A DNA stretch of 8,755 nucleotides from DATDRM01 sp035291705 (lineage in GTDB: Bacteria > Chloroflexota > Anaerolineae > Anaerolineales > UBA4823), in contig DATDRM010000080.1 in NCBI GenBank assembly GCA_035291705.1, positions 1 to 8,755 on the forward strand, written 5' to 3'. Numbering within the stretch: the first letter of the stretch is position 1; each line of letters starts with the position of its first letter. Under the pieces are notes generated by a model. The model worked only from the letters and a program-made list of their open reading frames with translations. It had not been told where the DNA came from and did no database searches. The translations under genes were made by a program, and so were the position numbers. Positions 1-6,358 of this stretch are shown piece after piece.

Positions 1-917
1 CTACCCAGCCAACCGCCAACGTGAGCATCAGCCTGAGCACATCGGACAACACCGAAGGCACGGTCTCTCCAGTTTCTCTCACCTTCACTTCAGCCGACTG
101 GGCTACTCCGCAGACCGTGACGGTCACCGGGGTGGATGACCCGGTCGTTGACGGCAACGTCGCCTACACCATCGTCACGGATCCAGCTTCCAGTTCCGAC
201 CCGAACTACAACACCCTCAACGCGGCCGATGTGTCCGTTACCAACAACGATAATGATGCCCCCGCCGGCGCCGTCACCTTCGAAGAAAACCGCACCGGCA
301 TCGCCTCCAGCTCCTCCACCCTGTCCACCGCCACCAACCTGACCGCCGCCTCAGGTCACCTCTACCTGGCCGCCATCTCCACCCGCCCCAGGGTCTCCGT
401 GGCCTCCCTCGCCGGCCTGGGCCTGTCCTGGACCCGCCTGGCTTCCCAGTGCGCTGGCCGCAACCAGACCGGCGTCGAAGTCTGGGCCGCCCAGGGCTCC
501 CCCAGCGCCAGTGGCATCGTCACCGCTTCCCTGGCCGGCACCCCCACCAACTCCGTCATCTCCGTCTCGCGCTACTCCGGCGTCGCCGCCGTCAACCCGG
601 TCGGCAACCTCCTTTCCGGCAATACCCTGGGCGTCAACGGCGCCTGCTCCGGCGGGGTCGACTCGGCCGCCTACTCCTTCAACCTTACCACCACCGTCCC
701 CGGGGCGGTCGCCTTCGGGGCCGCTTCCATGCGCTTCAGGACCAATACCCCTGGGGCAGGCTATACCGAACGCTCCGAAATCCTGCAAGGCGCTGGGGGC
801 GATGCGGTTTCCGTCGCCCTCGAAGACCGCTTGGTGGCCTCCGCCTCCACCCTGGCCGTCAACGGGACATTCTCCGGGGCCGTCGATTGGGCGGTCATCA
901 TTCTGGAGATCAAGCCA
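1..917 (+). repeat. Long direct repeat, copy A
   Basis: This segment aligns without gaps to 7761-8677 (constant offset 7760). I count 42 mismatches in 917 bases, about 95% identity: 9 in bases 1-511 and 33 in bases 512-917. Similarity ends at the stop codon here, where copy B continues with a Gly-Ser-Val linker. The repeat extends left past the window edge, because copy B has matching unit sequence before 7761. Confidence 0.93.
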
Positions 918-920
918 TAA
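1..920 (+). CDS. C-terminal end of a secreted repeat protein (5' end outside window)
   Basis: This frame is open from the left edge (first full codon at 3) to TAA at 918-920, about 305 residues. No start is assigned, because the same frame lies mid-protein in the paralogue at 6359 and the GTG at 21 is internal. Two modules are visible. The first (to about base 260) is a Calx-beta/cadherin-like extracellular module with the motif TPQTVTVTGVDD and an Asn/Asp-rich end (NNDND). The second (about 210 residues) is a beta-rich module with SGLGLSWTRLA-like and VISVSRYSG motifs, ending WAVIILEIKP; such modules recur in long bacterial surface proteins. The protein stops directly after EIKP, with no LPXTG, PEP-CTERM or terminal hydrophobic helix. 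The role is probably structural or adhesive outside the cell, which is an inference. Codon use is strongly C-ending, unlike the enzyme genes that follow. The glycosyltransferase starts 7 nt after the stop. Confidence 0.85.
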   Translation, partial: TQPTANVSISLSTSDNTEGTVSPVSLTFTSADWATPQTVTVTGVDDPVVDGNVAYTIVTDPASSSDPNYNTLNAADVSVTNNDNDAPAGAVTFEENRTGIASSSSTLSTATNLTAASGHLYLAAISTRPRVSVASLAGLGLSWTRLASQCAGRNQTGVEVWAAQGSPSASGIVTASLAGTPTNSVISVSRYSGVAAVNPVGNLLSGNTLGVNGACSGGVDSAAYSFNLTTTVPGAVAFGAASMRFRTNTPGAGYTERSEILQGAGGDAVSVALEDRLVASASTLAVNGTFSGAVDWAVIILEIKP

Positions 921-927
921 TTTCCCA

Positions 928-2142
928 ATGAGAATCCTCTATATCACCCCCTCTTTTCAGCACCCGCTGGTGCGCGGGAACACCCGTCATTACCACTTCC
1001 TTCGGGCGCTCTCTCAACGCCATGCGATCACCCTACTCACGCTGGCCAGGTCCAGGATTCCGGCTGAGGCGTACCAGGAGATAGATTCTTATACCGAAAG
1101 GCTCTACACTTTCAGCGCCAGTAGCGACTCCGGTTTGGCTGGTGGTGCCGGGTTAAACCCGCTGGTCGGAGACAACCAGCTCAGCCGGTTCTTACAGCTC
1201 AGGTCAGGCGTTCGGCAGATGAAACAAACCTTTACCCAGTTGGCGCGGCAAGGAGGCTATGATCTGCTGCTCTTTCACGGCAAGGACTGCTTTAGCGTGA
1301 TCGAAGATTTCCAAGATTTCCCCATTGTGGTAGATTTTTGCGACGCCACCTCGATGCGGGTCAAGAGCAAGATGAGCTACGTGGGATCAGTCAAACGCCT
1401 CTTGCTCAGACTTCGTTACCGCCAAGTCCTGCAAATTGAAGAGAAGATCGTCCAAAAAACCCCTTACCTGGCTTTTATTTCCTCCCGTGATCGGCAAGCC
1501 ATTCTAGGTCAAAATAACCGCGCGGAGGTGATTCCCAGTGGTATCGATTTCCAATACTGGCAACGCCAGACGCACAACCCCCAGCCAAACCGCCTAATTT
1601 TCACCGGCATCATGCGTTATGCCCCCAACGACGATGCGGCACTCTACCTGGTCGACAAGATCCTGCCTCGTCTGAAGAGTTCGTTTCCCGAGATTGAGGT
1701 TTTTATCGTCGGCCGCGATCCCTCCCCAGCTCTGCGGGAACGCGCCAGCCAGCATCCCGAAGTCACTGTCACAGGCTTTGTGGATGACATGCGCCCATAC
1801 TACGAGCAGGCAGCAATATTTGTGGCCCCGCTGCGCTACGCCTCCGGGATGCAGAACAAGATTCAGGAAGCCCTGGCGATGGGCGTACCGATCGTGACCA
1901 CCTCCATTACTGCGGCAGGTGTGTGTGTCGATGAGGCCGAGGAACCGCCCCTCTATGTAGCTGACGAACCCGGGGAATTTACCGAAAAAATTATTCGGTT
2001 GCTCAGCGATCAGGCAGAGCGAAACCGCCTGGCCGTACAAGGCCGGCGCTTCGCCGAGAAGCACTTCGATTGGGCGCGCAGCGCCAGGCAGTTGGAGCAG
2101 ATGTGCCTGGACGCTTACCATGAAGCGAGGCGAAATGTTTAG
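928..2142 (+). CDS. Family 1/4-type (GT-B) glycosyltransferase
   Basis: This gene encodes a 404-residue cytoplasmic glycosyltransferase that likely transfers a sugar from a nucleotide-sugar to a growing surface glycan. The N-terminus (MRILYITPSF) begins a Rossmann strand typical of GT-B enzymes, and VVDFCDATSMR lies in the N-terminal domain. The C-terminal domain starts near residue 222 with FTGIMRYAPN, followed by VFIVGRDPSPAL, VTVTGFVDDMRPYYEQA and the donor-site motif GMQNKIQEALAMGVPIV (Glu314 in the conserved EA position). This order closely resembles the stp1-like sugar transferases of exopolysaccharide clusters. The frame stays open upstream to 511, but that part lies in the coding frame of the preceding gene. 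ATG 928 is preferred because it begins the Rossmann strand. No close Shine-Dalgarno is visible (GGAG at 905-908 is 19 nt away), so translation may be coupled to the gene ending at 920. Donor and acceptor are unknown. Confidence 0.93.
   Translation: MRILYITPSFQHPLVRGNTRHYHFLRALSQRHAITLLTLARSRIPAEAYQEIDSYTERLYTFSASSDSGLAGGAGLNPLVGDNQLSRFLQLRSGVRQMKQTFTQLARQGGYDLLLFHGKDCFSVIEDFQDFPIVVDFCDATSMRVKSKMSYVGSVKRLLLRLRYRQVLQIEEKIVQKTPYLAFISSRDRQAILGQNNRAEVIPSGIDFQYWQRQTHNPQPNRLIFTGIMRYAPNDDAALYLVDKILPRLKSSFPEIEVFIVGRDPSPALRERASQHPEVTVTGFVDDMRPYYEQAAIFVAPLRYASGMQNKIQEALAMGVPIVTTSITAAGVCVDEAEEPPLYVADEPGEFTEKIIRLLSDQAERNRLAVQGRRFAEKHFDWARSARQLEQMCLDAYHEARRNV
2126..2130 (+). promoter_or_regulatory. Ribosome binding site deciding the kinase start
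   Basis: The purine-rich GAAGCGAGG stretch ends 4-5 nt before ATG 2135. No comparable purine run sits 5-10 nt before the in-frame ATG at 2120. The downstream ATG also places the P-loop at the usual distance from the N-terminus (MFSVALVGPDGAGKTT). Confidence 0.5.
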
Positions 2143-2848
2143 TGTTGCCCTGGTTGGGCCCGATGGCGCTGGAAAGACTACGTTGTGCCGGCGGCTGGAA
2201 GAAAGCTTTCCAATTCCGGTTAAGTACATCTACATGGGTGTCAGCACCGAGGCCAGCAACGTCATGCTACCCACCACTCGCCTATTGCGTGGTCTCAAAC
2301 GCAAGCTGGGCGTCAATACAGAGCAGGCTGGACCACCCGATTCAAAGCAGGCAAAGCCGCCTCCCCAGGGAGTATTGAAGCGCTTCACTTCTACTTTGAA
2401 ATCAAGCCTGCGGCTGATCAACCAGCTGAGTGAGGAATGGTACCGCCAGTTCATGGCCTGGAATTATCAGCGCCGCGGCACCATCGTCGTGTTCGACCGC
2501 CATTTCTTTACCGACTACTATGCCTACGACATCCAGGCTGGGGTAACTCCAAAATCGCTCGCCCAGCGTATACACGGTTTCATGTTAACCCGCCTCTATC
2601 CAAAACCCGATCTGGTGGTTCACCTCGACGCCCCTGCGGCGGTGCTTTATGACCGTAAAAGTGAGGGGACTCTCGAAGCCCTCGAACACCGCCGCCAGGA
2701 ATATTTTCAACTAAAGGACTCGTTCGACCATTTCGTGACCATCGACGCCAGCCAATCACAAGAGCAGGTGGTTCAGCAAGTGTTTGGGTTGATTTACGAG
2801 TTTTACCAGACTCGGTCTGGAAGCAAGATAAAGGTGCAGCGTGCCTAA
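2135..2848 (+). CDS. Thymidylate-kinase-like P-loop nucleoside/sugar kinase
   Basis: This gene encodes 237 residues from ATG 2135 (242 if ATG 2120 is used). The Walker A motif GPDGAGKTT is at residues 8-16. FDRHFFTDYYAYD near residues 120-132 matches the DR(Y/H) position of the thymidylate kinase family. PDLVVHLDAP near 158-167 and the Arg/Lys-containing VLYDRKSEG segment fit the strand and lid that follow. The protein is longer than typical housekeeping Tmk (about 210 residues) because of a charged insertion near residues 50-85. The DRH rather than DRY sequence also argues against Tmk itself. Thymidylate-kinase-like proteins of this sort are known in polysaccharide clusters, where the phosphoryl acceptor is often undefined. 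The gene overlaps the glycosyltransferase end by 8 nt and the ATP-grasp start by 8 nt. Family assignment is secure; the substrate is not. Confidence 0.88.
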   Translation: MFSVALVGPDGAGKTTLCRRLEESFPIPVKYIYMGVSTEASNVMLPTTRLLRGLKRKLGVNTEQAGPPDSKQAKPPPQGVLKRFTSTLKSSLRLINQLSEEWYRQFMAWNYQRRGTIVVFDRHFFTDYYAYDIQAGVTPKSLAQRIHGFMLTRLYPKPDLVVHLDAPAAVLYDRKSEGTLEALEHRRQEYFQLKDSFDHFVTIDASQSQEQVVQQVFGLIYEFYQTRSGSKIKVQRA

Positions 2849-4073
2849 TTCTGAGTTCAGCAAGCCGCGCATATTAGTCACCGATGCGGGTCTGGGCAGT
2901 GCCATCACCATCATCCGCTCTTTGGGTCGGAAAGGCTGGCAGGTGATTGCAGCCGACTCCCAACCCCAGAGCCTGGGTTTTCGTTCTCGGTATGCCCACG
3001 AGCATGTGCTTTATCCCGCGCCAGAAACTGCACCAGCTGAGTTCGTCGCCGCGTTGCTCATGTTCGCTCAAGAAAACGAAATCGACCTGATCATCCCCGT
3101 CACCGATGCCAGCTTGCTGCCCTTATCTGAGGCTCGCCAGCGCTTCGCTGGCTTGTGCCAACTGGCATTGCCGGACGCACCTGCTCTGGAGATTGTCACC
3201 AACAAACTGAAAACGTTGGAACTTGCTCAACAGCTGGCTGTGCCCATCCCAAAGACCCACCTGGTACACACTGTCCAGGAAGCCTGCGAGCAAGCTCCTC
3301 GGCTTGGGTGGCCAATCGTGCTCAAGCCCCAGAATTCCCGTGTAATCAAGGAGAAAGCCGGAATCGAAGCTTTTACGGTTGTCTATGCGGAAGACCTCGG
3401 CCAGCTAGAGGAGCAGATGCACCGCTTCGCCGGGCGCTGCCCTGTGCTCTTACAACAATACTACCCCGGAACGGGCTTGGGTGTCGAGCTGCTCCTGTAC
3501 CAGGGTCGTCCATTGGCTGCTTTCCAACATAAAAGGCTGCGCGAGATCCCAATCACCGGCGGCGCTAGCGCTTTTCGCGAAAGTGTAATCCTGGATCCAG
3601 AATTGTACGAGTATTCGGTCAGATTGCTCAAGGCTCTAGACTGGACCGGTCTGGCGATGGTCGAGTTCAAAGTCGGTGACGAGGGTCCTAAGTTGATGGA
3701 GATTAATGGGAGAGTCTGGGGTTCCCTGCCACTGGCGGTGCACAGTGGGATGGATTTCCCTGCTCGCCTGGTTGAACTGTATCTCATAGGACCTCCCGCA
3801 AACGGTGTACCACCGGATTCAACCTATCTCCGCGGCTTACGGGCGCGCAATCTGGAGCTGGAAGTGCTATGGATCGCCTCCGTCTTGCGCGGCAAGCGTC
3901 GTTACCCGTTCTTAGAAATCCCAAAGCGTCGCCGGGGGGTAAAGGCCTTGCTGGAATTATTTCATCCGGCTTATAAATTCGACATCCTGTCTCTCGATGA
4001 TCCTCGCCCTGGGCTGGCCGAAGTGCCTAAGATCGTGAGGAAACTCGGCAAAAAGCTGAAAGAAGAAGCTTAA
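2841..4073 (+). CDS. ATP-grasp domain protein (carboxylate-amine ligase-like)
   Basis: This is a 410-residue cytoplasmic protein starting on GTG, with AAGGTG at 2831-2836 as the likely ribosome binding site. The N-terminus (RILVTDAGLGSAITIIRSLGRKG) is a Rossmann-like pre-ATP-grasp domain. IDLIIPVTDASLLPL near residues 77-91 is typical of carbamoyl-phosphate-synthase-like ATP-grasp proteins. The ATP-grasp core shows WPIVLKPQNSR with Lys162 as an ATP-binding lysine, Glu275 in MVEFKV, and LMEINGRVWGS with Glu287 and Asn289 as probable metal ligands. Family members activate a carboxylate as an acyl phosphate and join it to an amine or another nucleophile. In surface-glycan loci they may attach an amino acid or other acid to a sugar, but the substrate cannot be read from sequence. 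It overlaps the kinase stop (GTGCCTAA) and is followed by the 77-bp gap. Confidence 0.88.
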   Translation: MPNSEFSKPRILVTDAGLGSAITIIRSLGRKGWQVIAADSQPQSLGFRSRYAHEHVLYPAPETAPAEFVAALLMFAQENEIDLIIPVTDASLLPLSEARQRFAGLCQLALPDAPALEIVTNKLKTLELAQQLAVPIPKTHLVHTVQEACEQAPRLGWPIVLKPQNSRVIKEKAGIEAFTVVYAEDLGQLEEQMHRFAGRCPVLLQQYYPGTGLGVELLLYQGRPLAAFQHKRLREIPITGGASAFRESVILDPELYEYSVRLLKALDWTGLAMVEFKVGDEGPKLMEINGRVWGSLPLAVHSGMDFPARLVELYLIGPPANGVPPDSTYLRGLRARNLELEVLWIASVLRGKRRYPFLEIPKRRRGVKALLELFHPAYKFDILSLDDPRPGLAEVPKIVRKLGKKLKEEA

Positions 4074-4103
4074 GAAATTGTAAGTTGGGAGACTTAAGAA
4101 CTA

Positions 4104-4132
4104 TCGACAACTGTACCGGAAACTGGTATATT
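4104..4132 (+). promoter_or_regulatory. Candidate sigma-70-type promoter
   Basis: TCGACA at 4104-4109 (5/6 match to the -35 consensus) and TATATT at 4127-4132 (5/6 match to the -10 consensus) are separated by exactly 17 bp. They lie in the only sizeable gap of the enzyme cluster. Transcription would begin near 4138-4140 and leave a leader of only about 12 nt. The spacer holds an imperfect inverted repeat, TACCGG-AAA-CTGGTA (4114-4128), which overlaps the -10 and could be an operator or chance. If real, this promoter would let the deacetylase and the two downstream genes be expressed separately from the first three enzymes. Confidence 0.45.
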
Positions 4133-4141
4133 TGTCTTCTC

Positions 4142-4146
4142 GGAGG
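4142..4146 (+). promoter_or_regulatory. Ribosome binding site for the TTG start at 4151
   Basis: GGAGG lies 4 nt before TTG 4151. The codon just upstream in frame (4148-4150) is TAA, so the protein cannot start earlier, and no in-frame ATG, GTG or TTG follows closely. The spacing is tight, but this is the best start available. Confidence 0.6.
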
Positions 4147-4150
4147 GTAA

Positions 4151-5173
4151 TTGATCAAACAGGCATTTTCATCCGTCGCGCACAGCGCGGCTTTCTCGAA
4201 ATTTGTCACCCTGCTCGAAGGAGCTTCGGTAAGGAACGATCACTTACTGCGCGTCCTGACTTACCACCGCGTCGATCGATCGGATGCAGATGCTTGGCTT
4301 GCCCCGGGGTTGATCAGCGCAACACCAGAGGCTTTCGAAGAACAATTAATCTATTTAAAGAACAACTATAACCCGGTGTCGATCGCCGATCTACTTGCCG
4401 CATACGAAAATCGACGCAGGCTCCCCTCCTGTTCGGTGATGGTTACCTTCGATGACGCTTATCGGAACTTTGCGGAGCATGCCTGGCCGATCTTGAAGCG
4501 ACAAGGGGTCCCGGTGACCCTCTTCGTACCGACCGGCTTTCCGGATCGCCCTGAGCACACTTTTTGGTGGGACCGGCTCCATCAGGCATTGGCTAACATT
4601 GACGGCCAGGAGGTTGTCCCGACCCCATTGGGATCGCTGCCCATCGGCACCGCCATTCAGCGCGCTAAAACTTACAAACTGCTGCGCGACTATGTCAAGA
4701 CCTTGCCGCATGAGACAGCCATGGCCTGGGTCGAGGATTTCTGCTGTCGGCTCAATCTCCCACCAGCCGAGAATCCCGTGTTGAGCTGGAACGCCTTGCG
4801 TCAACTCGCCCAAGAAGGGGTGGCTTTAGGTGCTCATACGCGTTCTCACCCCCTGTTGAATCGGATTCCCCTCTCCGAGGTAGAAGCGGAGGTCAGAGGG
4901 TCGTTGGAAGATCTCCAGCGGGAGATCGGTTCAGGCACGCCGATTTTTTCTTATCCCAGTGGAGGCTTCGACGAGCAAGTGATCCAGGTCGTGAAGGCCT
5001 GCGGGGTTGCTCTGGCCTTCACCACGGACAACGGGATCAACGACCTGAGAAAAATCGATTGGCTGCGCATCCGGCGGATTAACATCAGCCAACGCGCTCC
5101 CCTGGCGATCTTGCGGGCGCGTTTATTGCCGGTCTGGACTTATCTTAATGCAGAGGGGGTGGTATATCGATGA
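4151..5173 (+). CDS. Polysaccharide deacetylase (NodB/CE4 domain)
   Basis: This gene encodes 340 residues starting on TTG. The NodB-type motifs are all visible. LTYHRVD lies near 36-42. Motif 1 is TFDDAY with Asp101 (predicted catalytic base) and Asp102 (metal ligand). Motif 2 is HTRSHP with His229 and His233 as metal ligands. FSYPSGGFDEQ near 266-275 is the motif-3 region. These point to a metal-dependent de-N- or de-O-acetylase acting on a polysaccharide or glycan intermediate. No clear signal peptide or transmembrane helix is seen. Such proteins occur both in the cytoplasm and outside, so its compartment is uncertain. An insert of about 100 residues with WWDRLH separates motifs 1 and 2, as in several exopolysaccharide-locus deacetylases. 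Its TGA overlaps the ATG of the next gene (ATGA), which indicates coupling. The exact acetyl substrate is unknown. Confidence 0.9.
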   Translation: MIKQAFSSVAHSAAFSKFVTLLEGASVRNDHLLRVLTYHRVDRSDADAWLAPGLISATPEAFEEQLIYLKNNYNPVSIADLLAAYENRRRLPSCSVMVTFDDAYRNFAEHAWPILKRQGVPVTLFVPTGFPDRPEHTFWWDRLHQALANIDGQEVVPTPLGSLPIGTAIQRAKTYKLLRDYVKTLPHETAMAWVEDFCCRLNLPPAENPVLSWNALRQLAQEGVALGAHTRSHPLLNRIPLSEVEAEVRGSLEDLQREIGSGTPIFSYPSGGFDEQVIQVVKACGVALAFTTDNGINDLRKIDWLRIRRINISQRAPLAILRARLLPVWTYLNAEGVVYR

Positions 5174-6348
5174 ACCTCTTAAACCAACCCCTGGTGCGCT
5201 GGACAGCCCTAACCGTGGCTTTGATCAGCATCCTTGGCATGGCATGGTTCGCCAATACAATGAAGCGATCATCTATCCCGGTATTCGGAAGGATTAACCC
5301 GCCTCCATTCCTGGCCGCAATTCTGCCTGGGAACACTCCAATTCCCACCCGCAATCCGCTGGCGCTTTACAATTATTACCTGCCTAAGGTCCAAAAAACA
5401 GACATCACGCGCATGCGTCCTTATCTTGATACCAGCTTGTGGAATACTCCCATTGGGGAAACACCCAGTTACGATCCTCACTCAGCTGAAATGGTAGCCA
5501 CCATCGGACTGGATTCGGATGGTCACATTTACTCCACAACAGACGAATACAGCTTTACCGTTTATTTCATTGACCAGACCACTCCCCGTTGGGACGTCCC
5601 TTGCACACGTTATAAATGTACAATCGTCACGCCTGAAAAAACCTTTAGAACGGAGATGCTTGCAGATGTGCCCATCCCGCCAGGGGCGCGGCCCGCTAGC
5701 GGCTCTGATGGATCTATGATCGTTATCGATAAGATTACTCTGGTCGAGTATAACCTATGGGGGGTCAAGCACAGCAGCAAAGGTTGGAAGGTAAGTAATG
5801 GCTCAGTGTACAACATCCTCTGGGATGGCGCGCCGGAGCAATACGGCTCTCGCGGTTCTGGGTTGCCTTACTTTGCTGGCTTGATCCGCCCGTGGGAAAT
5901 CCGCCAGGGACACATCGATCATGTCATCAGCTTCGCTTACCCCTTCCCGGCCAGGGAGCGCTGTGTTTATCCTGCTTCGAAAACGGATGGCGACAGCGTC
6001 ATGTCTTATGCCATCCCCGAAGGAGCCCACCTACAACTCGACCCCTCGCTCACCGAGCAAGATTTTGATGACCTGGGCCTGGATCGAGCTGGGAAGATCA
6101 TCGCCAGGGCTTTACAAAAATATGGCATGGTGCTGGTTGATGCTAGTGGCCGGTCCAAGATTCACGTCGAAAACCTGGCCGACAACCCCCTTGCCACTGA
6201 CCAATGGTCAGACCCGGATCTGGGTTTGACCGATAATACCATCGCCAATATTCCCTACACTGCCTTCCGGATGCTCGCTCTACCGGAAACCTACTGGGAC
6301 TCCAACCCCGATAGCCCAACTCACGGTAATTGCTACGCATATCCTTAG
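5170..6348 (+). CDS. Uncharacterised exported or single-pass membrane protein
   Basis: This gene encodes 392 residues. ATG 5170 overlaps the previous stop, and GAGGGGG near 5153-5159 serves as ribosome binding site. Residues about 12-28 form one hydrophobic segment after a short N-terminus with Arg10, so the protein is either anchored with most of it outside or cleaved as a signal peptide. A Pro-rich linker (about 37-60) follows. The rest is soluble and mixed, with conserved-looking blocks such as LWNTPIGETPSYDPHS, TPRWDVPC, VSNGSVYNILWDG, GLIRPWEI, ASKTDGDS and a C-terminal HGNCYAYP. Four cysteines (145, 150, 265, 388) could form disulfides outside the cell. The blocks resemble secreted proteins of unknown function that I recall only loosely from actinobacteria and Chloroflexota. 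No catalytic motif can be named with confidence; a carbohydrate-binding or carbohydrate-active role is possible from context. It is co-directional with the repeat protein, with a 10-nt gap. Confidence 0.85.
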   Translation: MNLLNQPLVRWTALTVALISILGMAWFANTMKRSSIPVFGRINPPPFLAAILPGNTPIPTRNPLALYNYYLPKVQKTDITRMRPYLDTSLWNTPIGETPSYDPHSAEMVATIGLDSDGHIYSTTDEYSFTVYFIDQTTPRWDVPCTRYKCTIVTPEKTFRTEMLADVPIPPGARPASGSDGSMIVIDKITLVEYNLWGVKHSSKGWKVSNGSVYNILWDGAPEQYGSRGSGLPYFAGLIRPWEIRQGHIDHVISFAYPFPARERCVYPASKTDGDSVMSYAIPEGAHLQLDPSLTEQDFDDLGLDRAGKIIARALQKYGMVLVDASGRSKIHVENLADNPLATDQWSDPDLGLTDNTIANIPYTAFRMLALPETYWDSNPDSPTHGNCYAYP

Positions 6349-6351
6349 GAG
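6347..6351 (+). promoter_or_regulatory. Ribosome binding site of the repeat-protein gene
   Basis: AGGAG sits 7 nt before ATG 6359 and overlaps the stop codon of the preceding gene. This is the clearest Shine-Dalgarno in the window. It fixes the start and implies co-transcription with the gene ending at 6348. Confidence 0.75.
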
Positions 6352-6358
6352 ACAGCAC

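Noticed and set aside
351..788. Long minus-strand open frames in both repeat copies (also 7850-8548)
   Set aside because: They are antisense to a well-supported coding frame and arise from its strong C-ending codon bias. Their translations are low-complexity Gly/Ala/Asp-rich, and the two copies match only because the sense DNA does.
511..927. N-terminal extension of the glycosyltransferase frame
   Set aside because: It is a Pro/Ser-rich translation of the repeat gene in a shifted frame. The enzyme's first strand begins exactly at ATG 928.
2135..2848. Housekeeping thymidylate kinase (tmk)
   Set aside because: The P-loop family matches, but the DRH motif, the insertion, the length and the glycan-cluster context favour a specialised relative, so no symbol was given.
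4069..4097. Possible terminator after the ATP-grasp gene (CTTAAG arms and TAAGT/ACTTA stem)
   Set aside because: The stems are short and AT-rich and no T-run follows, so it does not look like a rho-independent terminator.
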